Assembly (NCBI GenBank): GCA_020847045.1
Contig: JADLCT010000054.1
Span: 179,851-243,850, forward strand
Length of the DNA stretch: 64,000 bases
Reading direction: 5' to 3'
Source of the DNA: Bryobacterales bacterium
GTDB taxonomy: Bacteria; Acidobacteriota; Terriglobia; Bryobacterales; Bryobacteraceae
Under the pieces are notes generated by a model. It was not told where the DNA came from and did no database searches. It saw nothing but the letters and a program-made list of their open reading frames with translations. Each line of letters opens with the position of its first letter. Positions within the stretch are counted from its first letter, which is position 1. Below are positions 28,889-38,176 of the stretch, piece by piece. The translations under genes and the position numbers were made by a program.

Positions 28889-31099
28889 CTACGCCGCCGT
28901 GCGCTTGGGACGGATCGAGAACACGAACGCCACTAGTGCAACCGCGCCCGCGCCGAACAAGGTGTCACCCGGCAGGCGCATCCACCGCAGCGTCTGCATC
29001 AACGGCGTTCCCAGGAACTCCGTGCTTCTGGCATACCAGTAGCCGTATTCCACCGAAGCCCATGTTTGAGCCAGTCCCACGGGCAGCAGGCTGCCCACGG
29101 TCATGGCGAACAGGCCGATGTTCATCGACCAGAAGGCGAACTTCAGCCAGCTCTCCTTCCACTCGGCGTCCGGCACCAGCGCGCGCAGGCACACCAGCAT
29201 CAGGCCGATGCCCAGCATGCCGTAGACGCCGAACAGCGCCGCATGGCCATGCACGGGTGTCGTGTTCAACCCCTGCATGTAGTAGAGCGCGATGGGCGGG
29301 TTGATCATGAAACCGAACAGCCCCGCGCCCACCATGTTCCAGAAGGCGACGGCAACGAAGAAGTAGATCGGCCAGCGGTAACGCTGCGCCCACACCGTCA
29401 TGCTGCCGCGCCGCAGATCATCCAGCGCGCCATAGCTCACCAGCACCAGCGGCACCGTTTCCAGAGCGCTGAAAACCGAACCCCAGGCCAGGGCCACCGT
29501 CGGCGTGCCCGAGAAGTAGAGGTGATGGCATGTGCCGATGATGCCGCCCGCCAGGAAGATGGTGGCCGACAGCAGCGCTGTCTTGGCCGCCAGCGCCGGC
29601 CGCACCAGTTTCAGCCGTGTGAAAAAGAAGGCGATCACCGTGGTGGCGAACACCTCGAAGAACCCCTCCACCCACAGGTGAACCACCCACCAGCGCCAGT
29701 ATTCGACGATGGACAGATGCGTGTGCTGGCCCCACGTCAAGCCCGCGCCGTAGAACAGTCCGATTGCCGCCGAGGACAGCAGGAAGAGCCACAGCAGGTG
29801 CCGGTTGTCGTTTGACCGCGTCAGCGCCGGGCGTACGGAGCGCACCACCAGGAACAGCCACAGCAGCAGGCCGATGAACAGCAGGAACTGCCAGCCGCGG
29901 CCGAGTTCCACATACTCATAGCCTTGATGGCCCCAGTAGAACGAGGCCGCGTCGGAGAGCTTGTTCTGAATGCTCATCCATTGTCCGGCCAGCGAGCCGG
30001 CCACCACCACCAGCAGCGCCAGGAACAGAACGTTCACGCCGAGGCTCTGGCCCTTCGGCTCTGCGCCGGATACCAGGGGCCCAATGAACAGACCAGCCGC
30101 CAGCCACGCGGTGGCGATCCAGAAGATGCCCAACTGCACGTGCCAGGTGCGGCTTACCGAGTAGGGCAGAATCTTCGCCAGATCGAAGCCATAGAAACTG
30201 CCGCCTTCCACGCCATAGTGCGCCGTGACGATGCCCACGCAGATTTGCACCAGCAGCAGCAGCGCCACCACCCAGAAGTACTTCAGCGTCGCATGCTGCG
30301 ACGGCGTGGAACTCCAACTGCCCAGTGGATCCTTGTCTGGAGCCGGAGACATCTCCTCGGGCGGTTGAGACGCATACCACCACACCAGTCCGCAGATGCC
30401 CGCCAGCAGCATCAAGATGCTCACGCCGGTCCACATCACCGATTCGCCGCTCGGGCGGTTGCCCACCAGAGGTTCGTGCGGCCAGTCGTGTGTGTAGGAA
30501 AGACGGTCGCCCGGCCTGTCCGTGGAAGCAGCCCACGAGGTCCAGAAGATGAACGCGGCGAACTTGCGCAAACGCGCCTCATCCCTGATGGTGTTCTTGG
30601 GGATCGCGTAGTTTGCGTTGCCATTCAGGAAGACGCTTGCGTAGTGGCGCACGCAGTCCTCGAATGCTTCGCCGCGCAGGTCGGAGACTACCAGGGTTCC
30701 CGTTGAGGCGTCATACGCGTTCTTGCGGTAGGACTCCGTGAGCCTGCCCTGCAACCCCGCCTTCTGCTCGCCGTTCAGCGCTGCAAAGTCGCGTCCGTGC
30801 TCCTTGTGCGCCCACGTGTTCAACGTATACATCGCCTCGCGATGCAGCCAGTCGGCGGTCCAATCCGGCGCCACATAACTGCCGTGGCCCCACACCGAGC
30901 CCACCTGCATGCCGCCCATCGACTGCCATACGTTTTGGCCTTCGCCGATCGCCCCGTCGGGGATCACCACTTTCCCGCTTGCGGTGACAACGCGCGCGGG
31001 AATCGGCGGCATCTCCTGATAGATACGCGTGCCGATCCATCCCAACACGCCGAACGACAGAATCAATACTGCCGCAAATGCATACCAAAGCCTTCTCAC
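28889..31099 (-). CDS. norB: Quinol-dependent nitric oxide reductase (qNOR)
   Basis: Membrane haem-copper-superfamily enzyme reducing 2 NO to N2O with quinol electrons. The 736 residues comprise an N-terminal helix, a periplasmic domain (about 25-220) with no CxxCH (hence quinol, not cytochrome c, as donor), and about 13 further helices. Low-spin haem ligand region is TWHVQLG (H320). FeB ligands are H474 in WVVHLWVEGFFEVFATT, H525-H526 in GTCHHLYFSGTP and Glu478. The haem b3/b histidines are in TPVHGHAALFG. All three FeB His are intact, so it is a reductase and not a dismutase-type variant. The start is GTG at 31099 with GGGAGG 4 bases upstream. It stands alone, with no norC or nnrS nearby, and probably serves NO detoxification. 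Confidence 0.95.
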   Translation of the reverse strand: MRRLWYAFAAVLILSFGVLGWIGTRIYQEMPPIPARVVTASGKVVIPDGAIGEGQNVWQSMGGMQVGSVWGHGSYVAPDWTADWLHREAMYTLNTWAHKEHGRDFAALNGEQKAGLQGRLTESYRKNAYDASTGTLVVSDLRGEAFEDCVRHYASVFLNGNANYAIPKNTIRDEARLRKFAAFIFWTSWAASTDRPGDRLSYTHDWPHEPLVGNRPSGESVMWTGVSILMLLAGICGLVWWYASQPPEEMSPAPDKDPLGSWSSTPSQHATLKYFWVVALLLLVQICVGIVTAHYGVEGGSFYGFDLAKILPYSVSRTWHVQLGIFWIATAWLAAGLFIGPLVSGAEPKGQSLGVNVLFLALLVVVAGSLAGQWMSIQNKLSDAASFYWGHQGYEYVELGRGWQFLLFIGLLLWLFLVVRSVRPALTRSNDNRHLLWLFLLSSAAIGLFYGAGLTWGQHTHLSIVEYWRWWVVHLWVEGFFEVFATTVIAFFFTRLKLVRPALAAKTALLSATIFLAGGIIGTCHHLYFSGTPTVALAWGSVFSALETVPLVLVSYGALDDLRRGSMTVWAQRYRWPIYFFVAVAFWNMVGAGLFGFMINPPIALYYMQGLNTTPVHGHAALFGVYGMLGIGLMLVCLRALVPDAEWKESWLKFAFWSMNIGLFAMTVGSLLPVGLAQTWASVEYGYWYARSTEFLGTPLMQTLRWMRLPGDTLFGAGAVALVAFVFSIRPKRTAA

Positions 31100-31217
31100 T
31101 GAACCTCCCTTTCCAGATCTCCAACGAGTATCGTGTCAGGCAAAGGGCGGTGGAGGATATGACCGTGGTCACACGCTTCGCGTCGAGCATGTTCGCGCCA
31201 GCGCGGTGCGTCATTCT
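31100..31217 (-). promoter_or_regulatory. Divergent upstream region of norB with TGACC-GT-GGTCA palindrome
   Basis: The 118-base gap lies between the divergent NO reductase and amidohydrolase genes. It contains a 5-2-5 inverted repeat, TGACCGTGGTCA, at 31160-31171, about 60 bases upstream of the norB start. It does not match the FNR/Dnr TTGAT-N4-ATCAA pattern. It is a candidate operator for a regulator of either gene. Confidence 0.4.
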
Positions 31218-31229
31218 ATGATTGAGCTC

Positions 31230-32117
31230 ATGCCCCAGTTCACGCATTCCCGGCGCGCATTCCTCTCGGCGGCCACCTCGGCGGCCGTCTCTGCCCAGTC
31301 ACGAGAGCTCATTCTCGATATTCATCAGCATACTGATTATTCGGGGCGGACGGACGAGGCCCTCCTCGCCCACCAGGCGCGCATGGGAATTACGAAGACC
31401 GTCCTGCTGCCAGCAGGATCGCGCTATGGCCTGGAGGCGGGCGCCAGCGGCAACGACCGCTGTCTGGAGTTGGTTCGCCGTTATCCGGACAAGTTCACCA
31501 TGTTCGCCAACGAGGTTCCGTATGACGACGGCTTTTCTCAGGTGATCGAAAAGTACCTGAAGCTCGGCGCGATCGGCATTGGCGAGCAGAAGTTCTTCGT
31601 CGATGTGCTCAGCCCCGTGATGGACATAATCGCGGGCGTCGCCCAGGCCAATGGCGTGCCCGTGCTGCTCCACTTCCAGCATGAACGCTACAACGTGAAC
31701 TATGGCCAGTTCCACCGCGTGCTCGCCAAGTACCCGCGCGTGAACTTTATCGGCCACGCACAAACCTTCTGGGCCAACATCGACGCCAAGCAGGAGCAGG
31801 AGATTCTGTATCCCAAGTGGAAGGTGACCGCCGGCGGCTGGACCGACCGGTACCTGAGCGACTATCCGAACATGTACGCCGACCTTTCGGCGGGCAGCGG
31901 CCTGAACTCCATGACGCGCGACCTCGACCACGCGCGCGCCTTCGTCGCCCGGCACCAGGACAAGCTCATCTACGGCAGTGACTGCAACGATAGCGACGGC
32001 GCCGGCCCCAAGTGCAGCGGCAGCCAGCAAATCATCATGATGCGCAAGCTCGCGCCCAACGCCGCCGCCCTGCGCAAGATTTTCGAGTTGAACGCGAAGA
32101 AGGTCATGAAGATCTGA
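31230..32117 (+). CDS. Secreted amidohydrolase-family protein (Tat signal)
   Basis: Metal-dependent TIM-barrel hydrolase of the amidohydrolase-2 type, 295 residues from ATG 31230. An ATG at 31218 would add four residues and cannot be excluded. A twin-arginine-type leader (HSRRAFLSAATSAAVSAQ) is followed by ILDIHQHTDYSG with the HxH pair, VLLHFQHE, VNFIGHAQTFWAN and the late IYGSDCNDSDG, where the strand-8 Asp is expected. The substrate is unknown. It diverges from the NO reductase gene and is followed after 35 bases by a small secreted protein. Confidence 0.85.
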   Translation: MPQFTHSRRAFLSAATSAAVSAQSRELILDIHQHTDYSGRTDEALLAHQARMGITKTVLLPAGSRYGLEAGASGNDRCLELVRRYPDKFTMFANEVPYDDGFSQVIEKYLKLGAIGIGEQKFFVDVLSPVMDIIAGVAQANGVPVLLHFQHERYNVNYGQFHRVLAKYPRVNFIGHAQTFWANIDAKQEQEILYPKWKVTAGGWTDRYLSDYPNMYADLSAGSGLNSMTRDLDHARAFVARHQDKLIYGSDCNDSDGAGPKCSGSQQIIMMRKLAPNAAALRKIFELNAKKVMKI

Positions 32118-32152
32118 TCCAGCGCTTCCCGCCGCCGCGCGTGGTTAGGTGC

Positions 32153-32650
32153 ATGAACAGGATCACCACGGCGGCGCTGGCCGCGCTCATCTCCACCGCG
32201 GGCCCGATGCCGGCGGCTTCTCCCGCGGACGCCCTCGCCGGACGCTGGACCAGCGGCCGCATCTCGATGATCCAATATCAGGACTCGATTTCCGGACGGA
32301 GCGCGCCCACCAATGGCAACGCCTTCGCGTATGAGTTTCACGCCGATGGCTCGTACACATTCACCGGGCTGATGCAAAACGTTTTGTACCACTGCACCAC
32401 CACGCTGTTTGCCGTCGAATCCGGCGCGTACAGCTTTGACGGCCGCACGCTCTCGCTGCGCCCTGAAAAGAATCCCTACAAGATGACCAACTCCTGCGCG
32501 CCCTCGTCGAACCGGGAAGGTCCGGGCAAGCTCACCAACAGGACCTACGAGGCGCGGATCGTGACCGGGAACGGCGGCAGCCGTCTGGAACTTCGGGACG
32601 AAAAGGGTCAGGAGCAGAGCTTCGCCGCCGAGCGCAAGCAGACGCCTTAG
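32153..32650 (+). CDS. Small secreted protein, lipocalin-like
   Basis: A 165-residue protein with a signal peptide (MNRITTAALAALISTAG, cleavage near ASPA). The body is rich in short beta-type segments: LAGRWTSG at the start, FAYEFHADGSYTFTG, CTTTLFAVESGAYSFDG, TLSLRPEKN. This pattern resembles lipocalin-like or META-type beta-barrels measuring residual signal. Function is unknown. It follows an amidohydrolase gene in the same direction, and its stop codon overlaps that of the opposing DUF4159 gene by 3 bases. Confidence 0.7.
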   Translation: MNRITTAALAALISTAGPMPAASPADALAGRWTSGRISMIQYQDSISGRSAPTNGNAFAYEFHADGSYTFTGLMQNVLYHCTTTLFAVESGAYSFDGRTLSLRPEKNPYKMTNSCAPSSNREGPGKLTNRTYEARIVTGNGGSRLELRDEKGQEQSFAAERKQTP

Positions 32651-33459
32651 TGTGTCATGGCGTAGATGACGTAGTTCACGCCGGCGCGGAAGGCCAGAGA
32701 GGCGTACTGTTCGGGGTACTCGGGAATGTCGGCCCACTCCCAGGCGTCGCCCAGATCCATGTTGAAACAGATGGCGATCACCACGCGGTCCTTTTCGTCG
32801 AGGATCGCGCGCCAGTGCGGCACAACGCCCCCACGCTCGATCTGGCTGCCGTGCACCACGTTCAAACCGGGCACGCGGAAGCGGTGCGACAGGTCGTAGA
32901 CGGTGTGCAGAATGGCGTCGTCATCATCGAGTTCCACCATCCGTGAGCCGGGCAGGATGCGGTTCACGCCCTCCATGAAGCTGGCCCATTCGCGCTCGTT
33001 GTGGAAGTCGTCCACCATCAGGAAGCCGCCGCGCTCGAAAAAATTACGCAGGCGCGCCACGTGTTCGCTGGTCAACGTCCAGTCGCCAATGCCCACGGCG
33101 TAGAGCCACGGCCAGTCGTAGAGATCGTCCGTGGCGATGTCGACGATTTGCTCCACTGAGCGGGCTTGCACGCGGCTGAGCCGCCGCAGCGCGGTGATGA
33201 ACTGGCGGTCCGACTTGTTGGCGTCAATGCCCCAGCGGGACCGTGAGAACCCGCGCCCGTCGCGGCTGGAGCGGTAGCGGAGGCGGCCAAAGGCGAACTC
33301 GGTTGTCTCCCAGGCATCGGGCGGGTCGTCAGCCGGATTCTGCATCTCGAACTCATACTGCGCCCATCGCCGGCCTCCGGGGCGGGGTTGAGCCACAATC
33401 ATGGCCCCCGCCATAACGCAGCAGGCGCACACAGCCGCGAACCCAGCGCCGGCACGCAT
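32647..33459 (-). CDS. DUF4159 domain protein, secreted
   Basis: A 270-residue exported protein with a signal peptide (about 1-23, ending VAQ). DUF4159 landmarks are FAFGRLRYRSSRDG, LRNFFERGGFLMVDDFHNE, the LSHRFRVPGL segment and RVVIAICFNMDLGDAWEWAD with YPEQYASLAFRAGVNYVIYAMTH at the C-terminus. The domain has a class I glutamine-amidotransferase-like fold and is widespread in Acidobacteriota and Planctomycetes, often near MoxR/DUF58 genes, which are absent here. It is the last gene of the minus-strand series beginning with pyrE. Confidence 0.88.
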   Translation of the reverse strand: MRAGAGFAAVCACCVMAGAMIVAQPRPGGRRWAQYEFEMQNPADDPPDAWETTEFAFGRLRYRSSRDGRGFSRSRWGIDANKSDRQFITALRRLSRVQARSVEQIVDIATDDLYDWPWLYAVGIGDWTLTSEHVARLRNFFERGGFLMVDDFHNEREWASFMEGVNRILPGSRMVELDDDDAILHTVYDLSHRFRVPGLNVVHGSQIERGGVVPHWRAILDEKDRVVIAICFNMDLGDAWEWADIPEYPEQYASLAFRAGVNYVIYAMTH

Positions 33460-33485
33460 ACCCAGATTGTACGAGCCGGAGCGGC

Positions 33486-35675
33486 TCAGCGCACGGTGAT
33501 GGACGCCGCGGCCTGATTGTCGTGCGCGTCGGCCATCCGCACGGCCAGGTTCACTTCGCCGGGCGGCGCGTTCTCAATCACAACCGAGTACTCATGCGCG
33601 GGCGAATCGGTGAGCCGCGTGGTGGGCGCGGCCACGGTCCACTCGCCGCCGTTCACCGAATAGGCGGCGTGGGTGAGCGTGCTCAAGGCGTCGGCGGCCT
33701 TCCATGTGGCCGTGATGCGTGCGCCGTTGCGCACGGCCTGCAATGCCGAGATCGCCGGGGGCGTGTTGTCGATCAGGAACGGCTCGCTTGCAAGCGATGC
33801 CGTCAACGCTGTTTGCGGCGTGTTGTCCGGCGCATCGGTCACGGTGACGCGCACCACATACCAGCCATCGGCAAACCCCGTGGCATCCCAGCTATACCGC
33901 CGCTCGGTGACATGATCCTTCAAGACGCGCCATGCCGTTTCCCGCGCGCCGCGAATCTCCACGGTGGCTTCCAAACCGTCGGCGTTGTCGTCGCTGGCCA
34001 GCCAGCGCACGCCGGCGAAGCCCTTGGCCGCGTTCATCGTCACAGCGCCCGAGTCCATGGAAGGCGGCTGGGGAACGCTGCGCCTGGGGCCGCGCATGGA
34101 GGGCAGCGACAGCGTTGTGCTGGGCGTCAGGGTAAGCGTCTGCGGCGGGAACTTGTAGTTCGGCGGCGATGCCTCGACGGCCTCCACCACCGGAGGAACG
34201 TTCTTCTCCTGGTGCGCCACTTCGATCGCCGCGACTTCCGGCGCGGCTCCCTGCGCCGGCGCGGTCAGGGTCAGCCGGTATTGCAGGAACCGCGCGGCGA
34301 GCGACGGGACACGTCCCGTTGCGGAGGGCGCGGCCCATGGGCTCCAGCCCTGGTCCGGATCGCCGTGATTGCCACTGCGGAACTCGAGCCTTGCGCCCGC
34401 CAGCGATGGTCCTGTCAAATGCGCACGTCCCCAATACGTAAAGAACCCGGCATCCAACGGTTCGCTGGTCATCGTTCCCGAGTTTTCCAGCTTTGGGCCC
34501 ATCGCGAACACCTTGCCGATGTTGCCGGTCACCGTCCAGATTCGTCCGTTCCGTCCCGCTGCCAGCGCGATGATCTGCGTCGGGGAGGCATTCACGATGA
34601 CACTGCTCAGCAGGTTGCTGTCCAGGCGCACAATCTTGCCCTGGTTGCCCGTGCCCAGCACCGGACGCCCCTGGCTGTCGAACGCGATGGAGTACACAAA
34701 GTCGTTTGGATGCGACCATACCGTGCGCGTGTAGCCATCGGCCTCGATCCGGTACACCTCGGCGCCGCCGGAGGCGGTCAGGCCCATGCTCGGAATCGCC
34801 GCCGGCGGAGGGATGGCCCGTTGCACCGCCACGTTGGCGGTGGGAGGCGCCGCCGCGGGCGAAGCTATAGGCGGCCCAGCGGGAGCCAGCCCCGCGGGCG
34901 GGGTTCCCAACGGCTTCTGTTTCGCGCCCACGGCCGCCGCATAAATCGACCCGTCGGGATGCGCCGCCACGGCGGTCACCTCGCGCTTTGGCGACTGGTA
35001 CGCCACAAAGCCCGCGCCCGCCGGGTTCACCGAGACGATGTAGCCATCCGGCTCGGTTCCCGCGATCACGTTCTGTTTGCCGTCCACGGTAAGCGACCGC
35101 ACATGCGTCTGTCCCGAGCGGTAAAAGACGCTGCCTTGCCCCTGCGCCGTCACGCGGTGAATCAAGCCGTCGCCACCCGTGGCTACAAACAGGTCGCCCG
35201 CCTGGTTGAACGCAAGCGCCCAGATGTACTTCGCCTTCGGATCGTAGAACACCTCGGCCTTGCCGTTCACGATGCGATAGACCTTTCCGTCGGGCGAGGT
35301 CGCGGCGTACAGACGGTCCTGCTTGTCCACGGCCAGCGCCTGCACCTGGAATTCGGCGAACGCCGCCACGGTCTTGGCGCGCGAGGCCGCCGGGGCTTCC
35401 GGCGTTATCTCGATCACCTTCGCGCCCGACTCCGGCCCCCCGCCGCCTACAAACACGCGGCCCCGGGAGTCCTCCACGACGGCCCACAGGTAGGGCAGCG
35501 GCGGGTCGTGGATCTCCTCAAACACGGGAGCCAGCGACAGCCGCCCATCGCTGCGCACGGCCAGGCGCTTCACCGTGGCCTTCTCGTAGTCGGCCGCCGA
35601 GTCGTGCTTCCACGTCCCGGTTTCCACGGCCAGACCAATGCAGGATACGCACACCAGTGCGAAGAGAGTTTTCAT
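33486..35675 (-). CDS. Secreted beta-propeller protein with C-terminal Ig/FN3-like region
   Basis: A 729-residue exported protein: signal peptide (about 1-16), then repeated propeller blades (AVEDSRGRVFVGGG, ALAVDKQDRLYAATSPDGKVYRI, ALAFNQAGDLFVATGGDGLIHRV, SLTVDGKQNVIAGTEPDGYI). A Pro/Ala-rich linker (about 250-295), two more blades and a C-terminal beta-rich half that looks like discoidin/fibronectin-type domains follow. The role is probably binding or scaffolding in the periplasm; the ligand is unknown. It starts 14 bases after the S55 peptidase gene, so the two may work together. Confidence 0.8.
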   Translation of the reverse strand: MKTLFALVCVSCIGLAVETGTWKHDSAADYEKATVKRLAVRSDGRLSLAPVFEEIHDPPLPYLWAVVEDSRGRVFVGGGGPESGAKVIEITPEAPAASRAKTVAAFAEFQVQALAVDKQDRLYAATSPDGKVYRIVNGKAEVFYDPKAKYIWALAFNQAGDLFVATGGDGLIHRVTAQGQGSVFYRSGQTHVRSLTVDGKQNVIAGTEPDGYIVSVNPAGAGFVAYQSPKREVTAVAAHPDGSIYAAAVGAKQKPLGTPPAGLAPAGPPIASPAAAPPTANVAVQRAIPPPAAIPSMGLTASGGAEVYRIEADGYTRTVWSHPNDFVYSIAFDSQGRPVLGTGNQGKIVRLDSNLLSSVIVNASPTQIIALAAGRNGRIWTVTGNIGKVFAMGPKLENSGTMTSEPLDAGFFTYWGRAHLTGPSLAGARLEFRSGNHGDPDQGWSPWAAPSATGRVPSLAARFLQYRLTLTAPAQGAAPEVAAIEVAHQEKNVPPVVEAVEASPPNYKFPPQTLTLTPSTTLSLPSMRGPRRSVPQPPSMDSGAVTMNAAKGFAGVRWLASDDNADGLEATVEIRGARETAWRVLKDHVTERRYSWDATGFADGWYVVRVTVTDAPDNTPQTALTASLASEPFLIDNTPPAISALQAVRNGARITATWKAADALSTLTHAAYSVNGGEWTVAAPTTRLTDSPAHEYSVVIENAPPGEVNLAVRMADAHDNQAAASITVR

Positions 35676-35689
35676 GGAGAGTCCGGTTC

Positions 35690-37531
35690 TTATTTCACTT
35701 TGATGCGCAGCGAGTATCCGCCGGTGATTTGCAGGTCGAACGGCACCGACGCCAATTCACGCGCCGTCTCGGGCGTCGCCAGCAAAGGCCGCGTGGCCGC
35801 CCGCCCGTTGGCCATCACGTTGGCCACCGACCCAGGCAACCCGGGCATCGTCTTGTCTTCGTAGTAGACCGTCGGGGTGCTCTGCACCAGCGAGGCGTAG
35901 AGCCGGTTGTTGGACCGCTCTTTGTTGATGAGCGATACGGTCTGGTTCAGATCCAGGAAGCGGCTTGTGGCGAGCGCCACCGACTGCATGCGGTTCAGCG
36001 TCTCGGCGTCGCTGAGCAGAATGCGATGATCGCCTTTAGGAAATCCGCTGGGGATGCGCAGACGCACGATGCGTTCCAGCCGTTCGCCGCGGTACGGACG
36101 CAGAAACACCCGCACTGGAATCTCCGCGCCCGCCTCCACCTCCGCATCGGCCGTCCATGCCGTTTCGATCGAAGCCTGCCGCCGCCGCGGCAACAGGTCC
36201 ACCGTGGCGTTCACGCTGCGCAGGTTCGGGCTGCCCACCGAGTTGAGGAACAGCCGGTTGAATTTCTCGGCCCACCATCCGGCCAGCACCATCGGCGGCG
36301 GCACGGGAATCTCGCCCGGCGCGGCCATGGTCGACAGAGACAGCTTCGGCGCACCGTCCATCTCCACGTCGCCCGACATGCGGTAGGTAACGTCGTCGGC
36401 GAACTCGTTCAACCCCTGCAGGCCGTTGAACAGGGTCAGCATCATCAGGAAGGGCGTCCACTTCTGCTGCACGAACACGTCGAATTTGAGTTCGCGCTCC
36501 TTGATCACCTGCTCTCCCTCGCCGAACGACCGCACCTTCAGACGCACCGGAATCATCGGCGACGGCTCGCCCAGCACGCCGCTGATGCCCGAGTGCCGGT
36601 CCTGTTTGAGCCGTCCCACGATTTCGGTGGCGTTTCCCATCTTGTTTGGAGCGAAGGAGCTGGCGAGCGTCAACACCACCTCGCTGCGGGCCATCGGCAT
36701 GTCGATCGGTCCCAGGTTCAAGAACGGATGTCCGAAGGCGAGCACGCGCTTGCCGTCGTTGTAGGTCACCGTGCCCATGGCCGACACCGACAGGTCGCCC
36801 GAGACGAGCACGCCCGACACCGCGTCGCCCGGTTGCAGCGCCGACCTCCAATCCGCCGCCAGCGCCGAGCCTCGCAGCGACGAACCCGCGCCGCCCTGCG
36901 CCACCTGCACGCCCATCTGCTGGAAGACCGGCGAGAACTCGCGCAGCGTCGATTCGTGGAACCCGCTTAGCACCAGCGGTGTGTCGATCCACTGGAGCGA
37001 ACCCGCCGCCGAGGCGAACTCGCCCGGCATGGCCACGGGTTTCCAGGCGGCCCGCTGGTCCGGCGTGCGCGCCGAGGCCGGTTTTGACGAGTCGAAGTCG
37101 TTGATCTCGATCATCTGTTCCACCGGCGTGATGCCGCAGATGGCGTCCGGTGAAAACACCGACATGCGCAGGCTAACGGCGCCCATCAACTTTCCACCGG
37201 CGTACACCGGCGATCCGCTCATGCCGCCCGCCACGTTGGTGCGCTCGGCGCGTCCGCCCATTTTGCCGATGATGATGTCCTGCCTCGGCCCCCAGGCGTT
37301 CTTCAGAACACCGAGGATCTCAATGGGCACGGCCTCCGGATGCGCGCCTTCAAAGACGGTCCACGCCGTCGCCTTCATTCCGGCTTTCACTTCCGAAGAG
37401 GGCATGATCGCCACGGGACCGGCCTTGGGCGCCGCGACGGTCTGCGCCGCCGGTTGCGCGAACGCAAGGCAGGCGCTGAAGGCAAAAATCGACGCACAAC
37501 GGCGTCCCAGGGTACGCGTAAAAAACAACAC
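35690..37531 (-). CDS. S55 (SpoIVB-family) serine peptidase
   Basis: Secreted serine peptidase of the SpoIVB type in a phylum that does not form endospores. The GTG at 37531 is preferred because it leaves a signal peptide (TLGRRCASIFAFSACLAFAQ) and no ATG/GTG fits better; it gives 613 residues. The catalytic Ser is S105 in GGMSGSPVY, and a later RVLAFGHPFLNLG fits the family's FGH segment. There is no ribosome site; instead CATAAT ends 7 bases before the GTG, which suggests a leaderless message. It lies between the PduT-like gene (77-base gap) and the beta-propeller gene. The long C-terminal part has no recognised domain. Confidence 0.85.
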   Translation of the reverse strand: MLFFTRTLGRRCASIFAFSACLAFAQPAAQTVAAPKAGPVAIMPSSEVKAGMKATAWTVFEGAHPEAVPIEILGVLKNAWGPRQDIIIGKMGGRAERTNVAGGMSGSPVYAGGKLMGAVSLRMSVFSPDAICGITPVEQMIEINDFDSSKPASARTPDQRAAWKPVAMPGEFASAAGSLQWIDTPLVLSGFHESTLREFSPVFQQMGVQVAQGGAGSSLRGSALAADWRSALQPGDAVSGVLVSGDLSVSAMGTVTYNDGKRVLAFGHPFLNLGPIDMPMARSEVVLTLASSFAPNKMGNATEIVGRLKQDRHSGISGVLGEPSPMIPVRLKVRSFGEGEQVIKERELKFDVFVQQKWTPFLMMLTLFNGLQGLNEFADDVTYRMSGDVEMDGAPKLSLSTMAAPGEIPVPPPMVLAGWWAEKFNRLFLNSVGSPNLRSVNATVDLLPRRRQASIETAWTADAEVEAGAEIPVRVFLRPYRGERLERIVRLRIPSGFPKGDHRILLSDAETLNRMQSVALATSRFLDLNQTVSLINKERSNNRLYASLVQSTPTVYYEDKTMPGLPGSVANVMANGRAATRPLLATPETARELASVPFDLQITGGYSLRIKVK

Positions 37532-37608
37532 TGTAAATATTATGGGGCACGGCGGGGCAGGTGCGCGGCGGGAAGAAACGCCCGCTCGCCGGACCCGCCC
37601 CGGCGTCA

Positions 37609-38160
37609 TCAGATCATCTCGTTCAACAGCTCCGGCCTGGGGTGTGGAATGACCACCTTGTTCACCAGCATGCCCCGCTGGCCCACAACAGCCGCCGCCG
37701 CGTCCACCGCCGCCTGCACCGCCGCCACGTCTCCGGTCATCGTTGCGAACGCCTTGCCTCCCAGCGCCATGGCCAGCCGGATTTCGATCAACTCGACATT
37801 CGCCGTCTTGACCGCCGCGTCGGCGCCTTCGATCAACGACGCCACCGAGAAGCTCTCCACGATGCCCAGCGCTTCCAGCGCTTCCACTTTCGAGGCTCCG
37901 CTGATGGCGGGAAAAATCGACTCGTGGACATTCGGAATCACGAACGAATCGATCACCGAAAAGTGTCCGGAACCGATGCCCGCCTTCACGCTGGAGTCCA
38001 CAGCCGCCACATCGCCGCGCACGAGAACCATGTATTTGCCCGAGCAAATTGAGCGCGACAGCACCAGATCCACATCGGCCGTCTTCAACATGGTGTCGCA
38101 CACCTGGAAGCCCGCGGCCACGCTGGTCAGTTCAATCAATCCGATGGAGTTCTTCGCCAT
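37609..38160 (-). CDS. pduT: PduT-like tandem BMC-domain microcompartment shell protein
   Basis: Trimeric shell protein with two bacterial-microcompartment domains (about 5-90 and 97-180 of 183 residues). The opening SIGLIELTSVAAGFQVCDTM and the second-domain ALGIVESFSVASLI are typical BMC starts. Residue C39 in the RSICSGKYM loop aligns with the PduT cysteine that binds a pore [4Fe-4S] cluster in the propanediol-utilisation shell, and overall length matches PduT (184). The gene follows the PduS-like gene by 16 bases. PduS and PduT are known partners in electron transfer through the shell. No other shell protein, signature enzyme or cofactor gene lies in this window, so the compartment's chemistry cannot be told. 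Confidence 0.93.
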   Translation of the reverse strand: MAKNSIGLIELTSVAAGFQVCDTMLKTADVDLVLSRSICSGKYMVLVRGDVAAVDSSVKAGIGSGHFSVIDSFVIPNVHESIFPAISGASKVEALEALGIVESFSVASLIEGADAAVKTANVELIEIRLAMALGGKAFATMTGDVAAVQAAVDAAAAVVGQRGMLVNKVVIPHPRPELLNEMI

Positions 38161-38176
38161 GTTATGCCGCCACGTC

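Noticed and set aside
28889..31099. Possibility that the NO reductase is a nitric oxide dismutase-type variant
   Set aside because: The FeB-site residues H474, H525, H526 and Glu478 are all canonical for reductase.
33522..36970. Two plus-strand open frames (780 and 437 codons) opposite the beta-propeller and S55 genes
   Set aside because: Arg/His-rich composition, no start context and no domain; codon shadow of the minus-strand genes.
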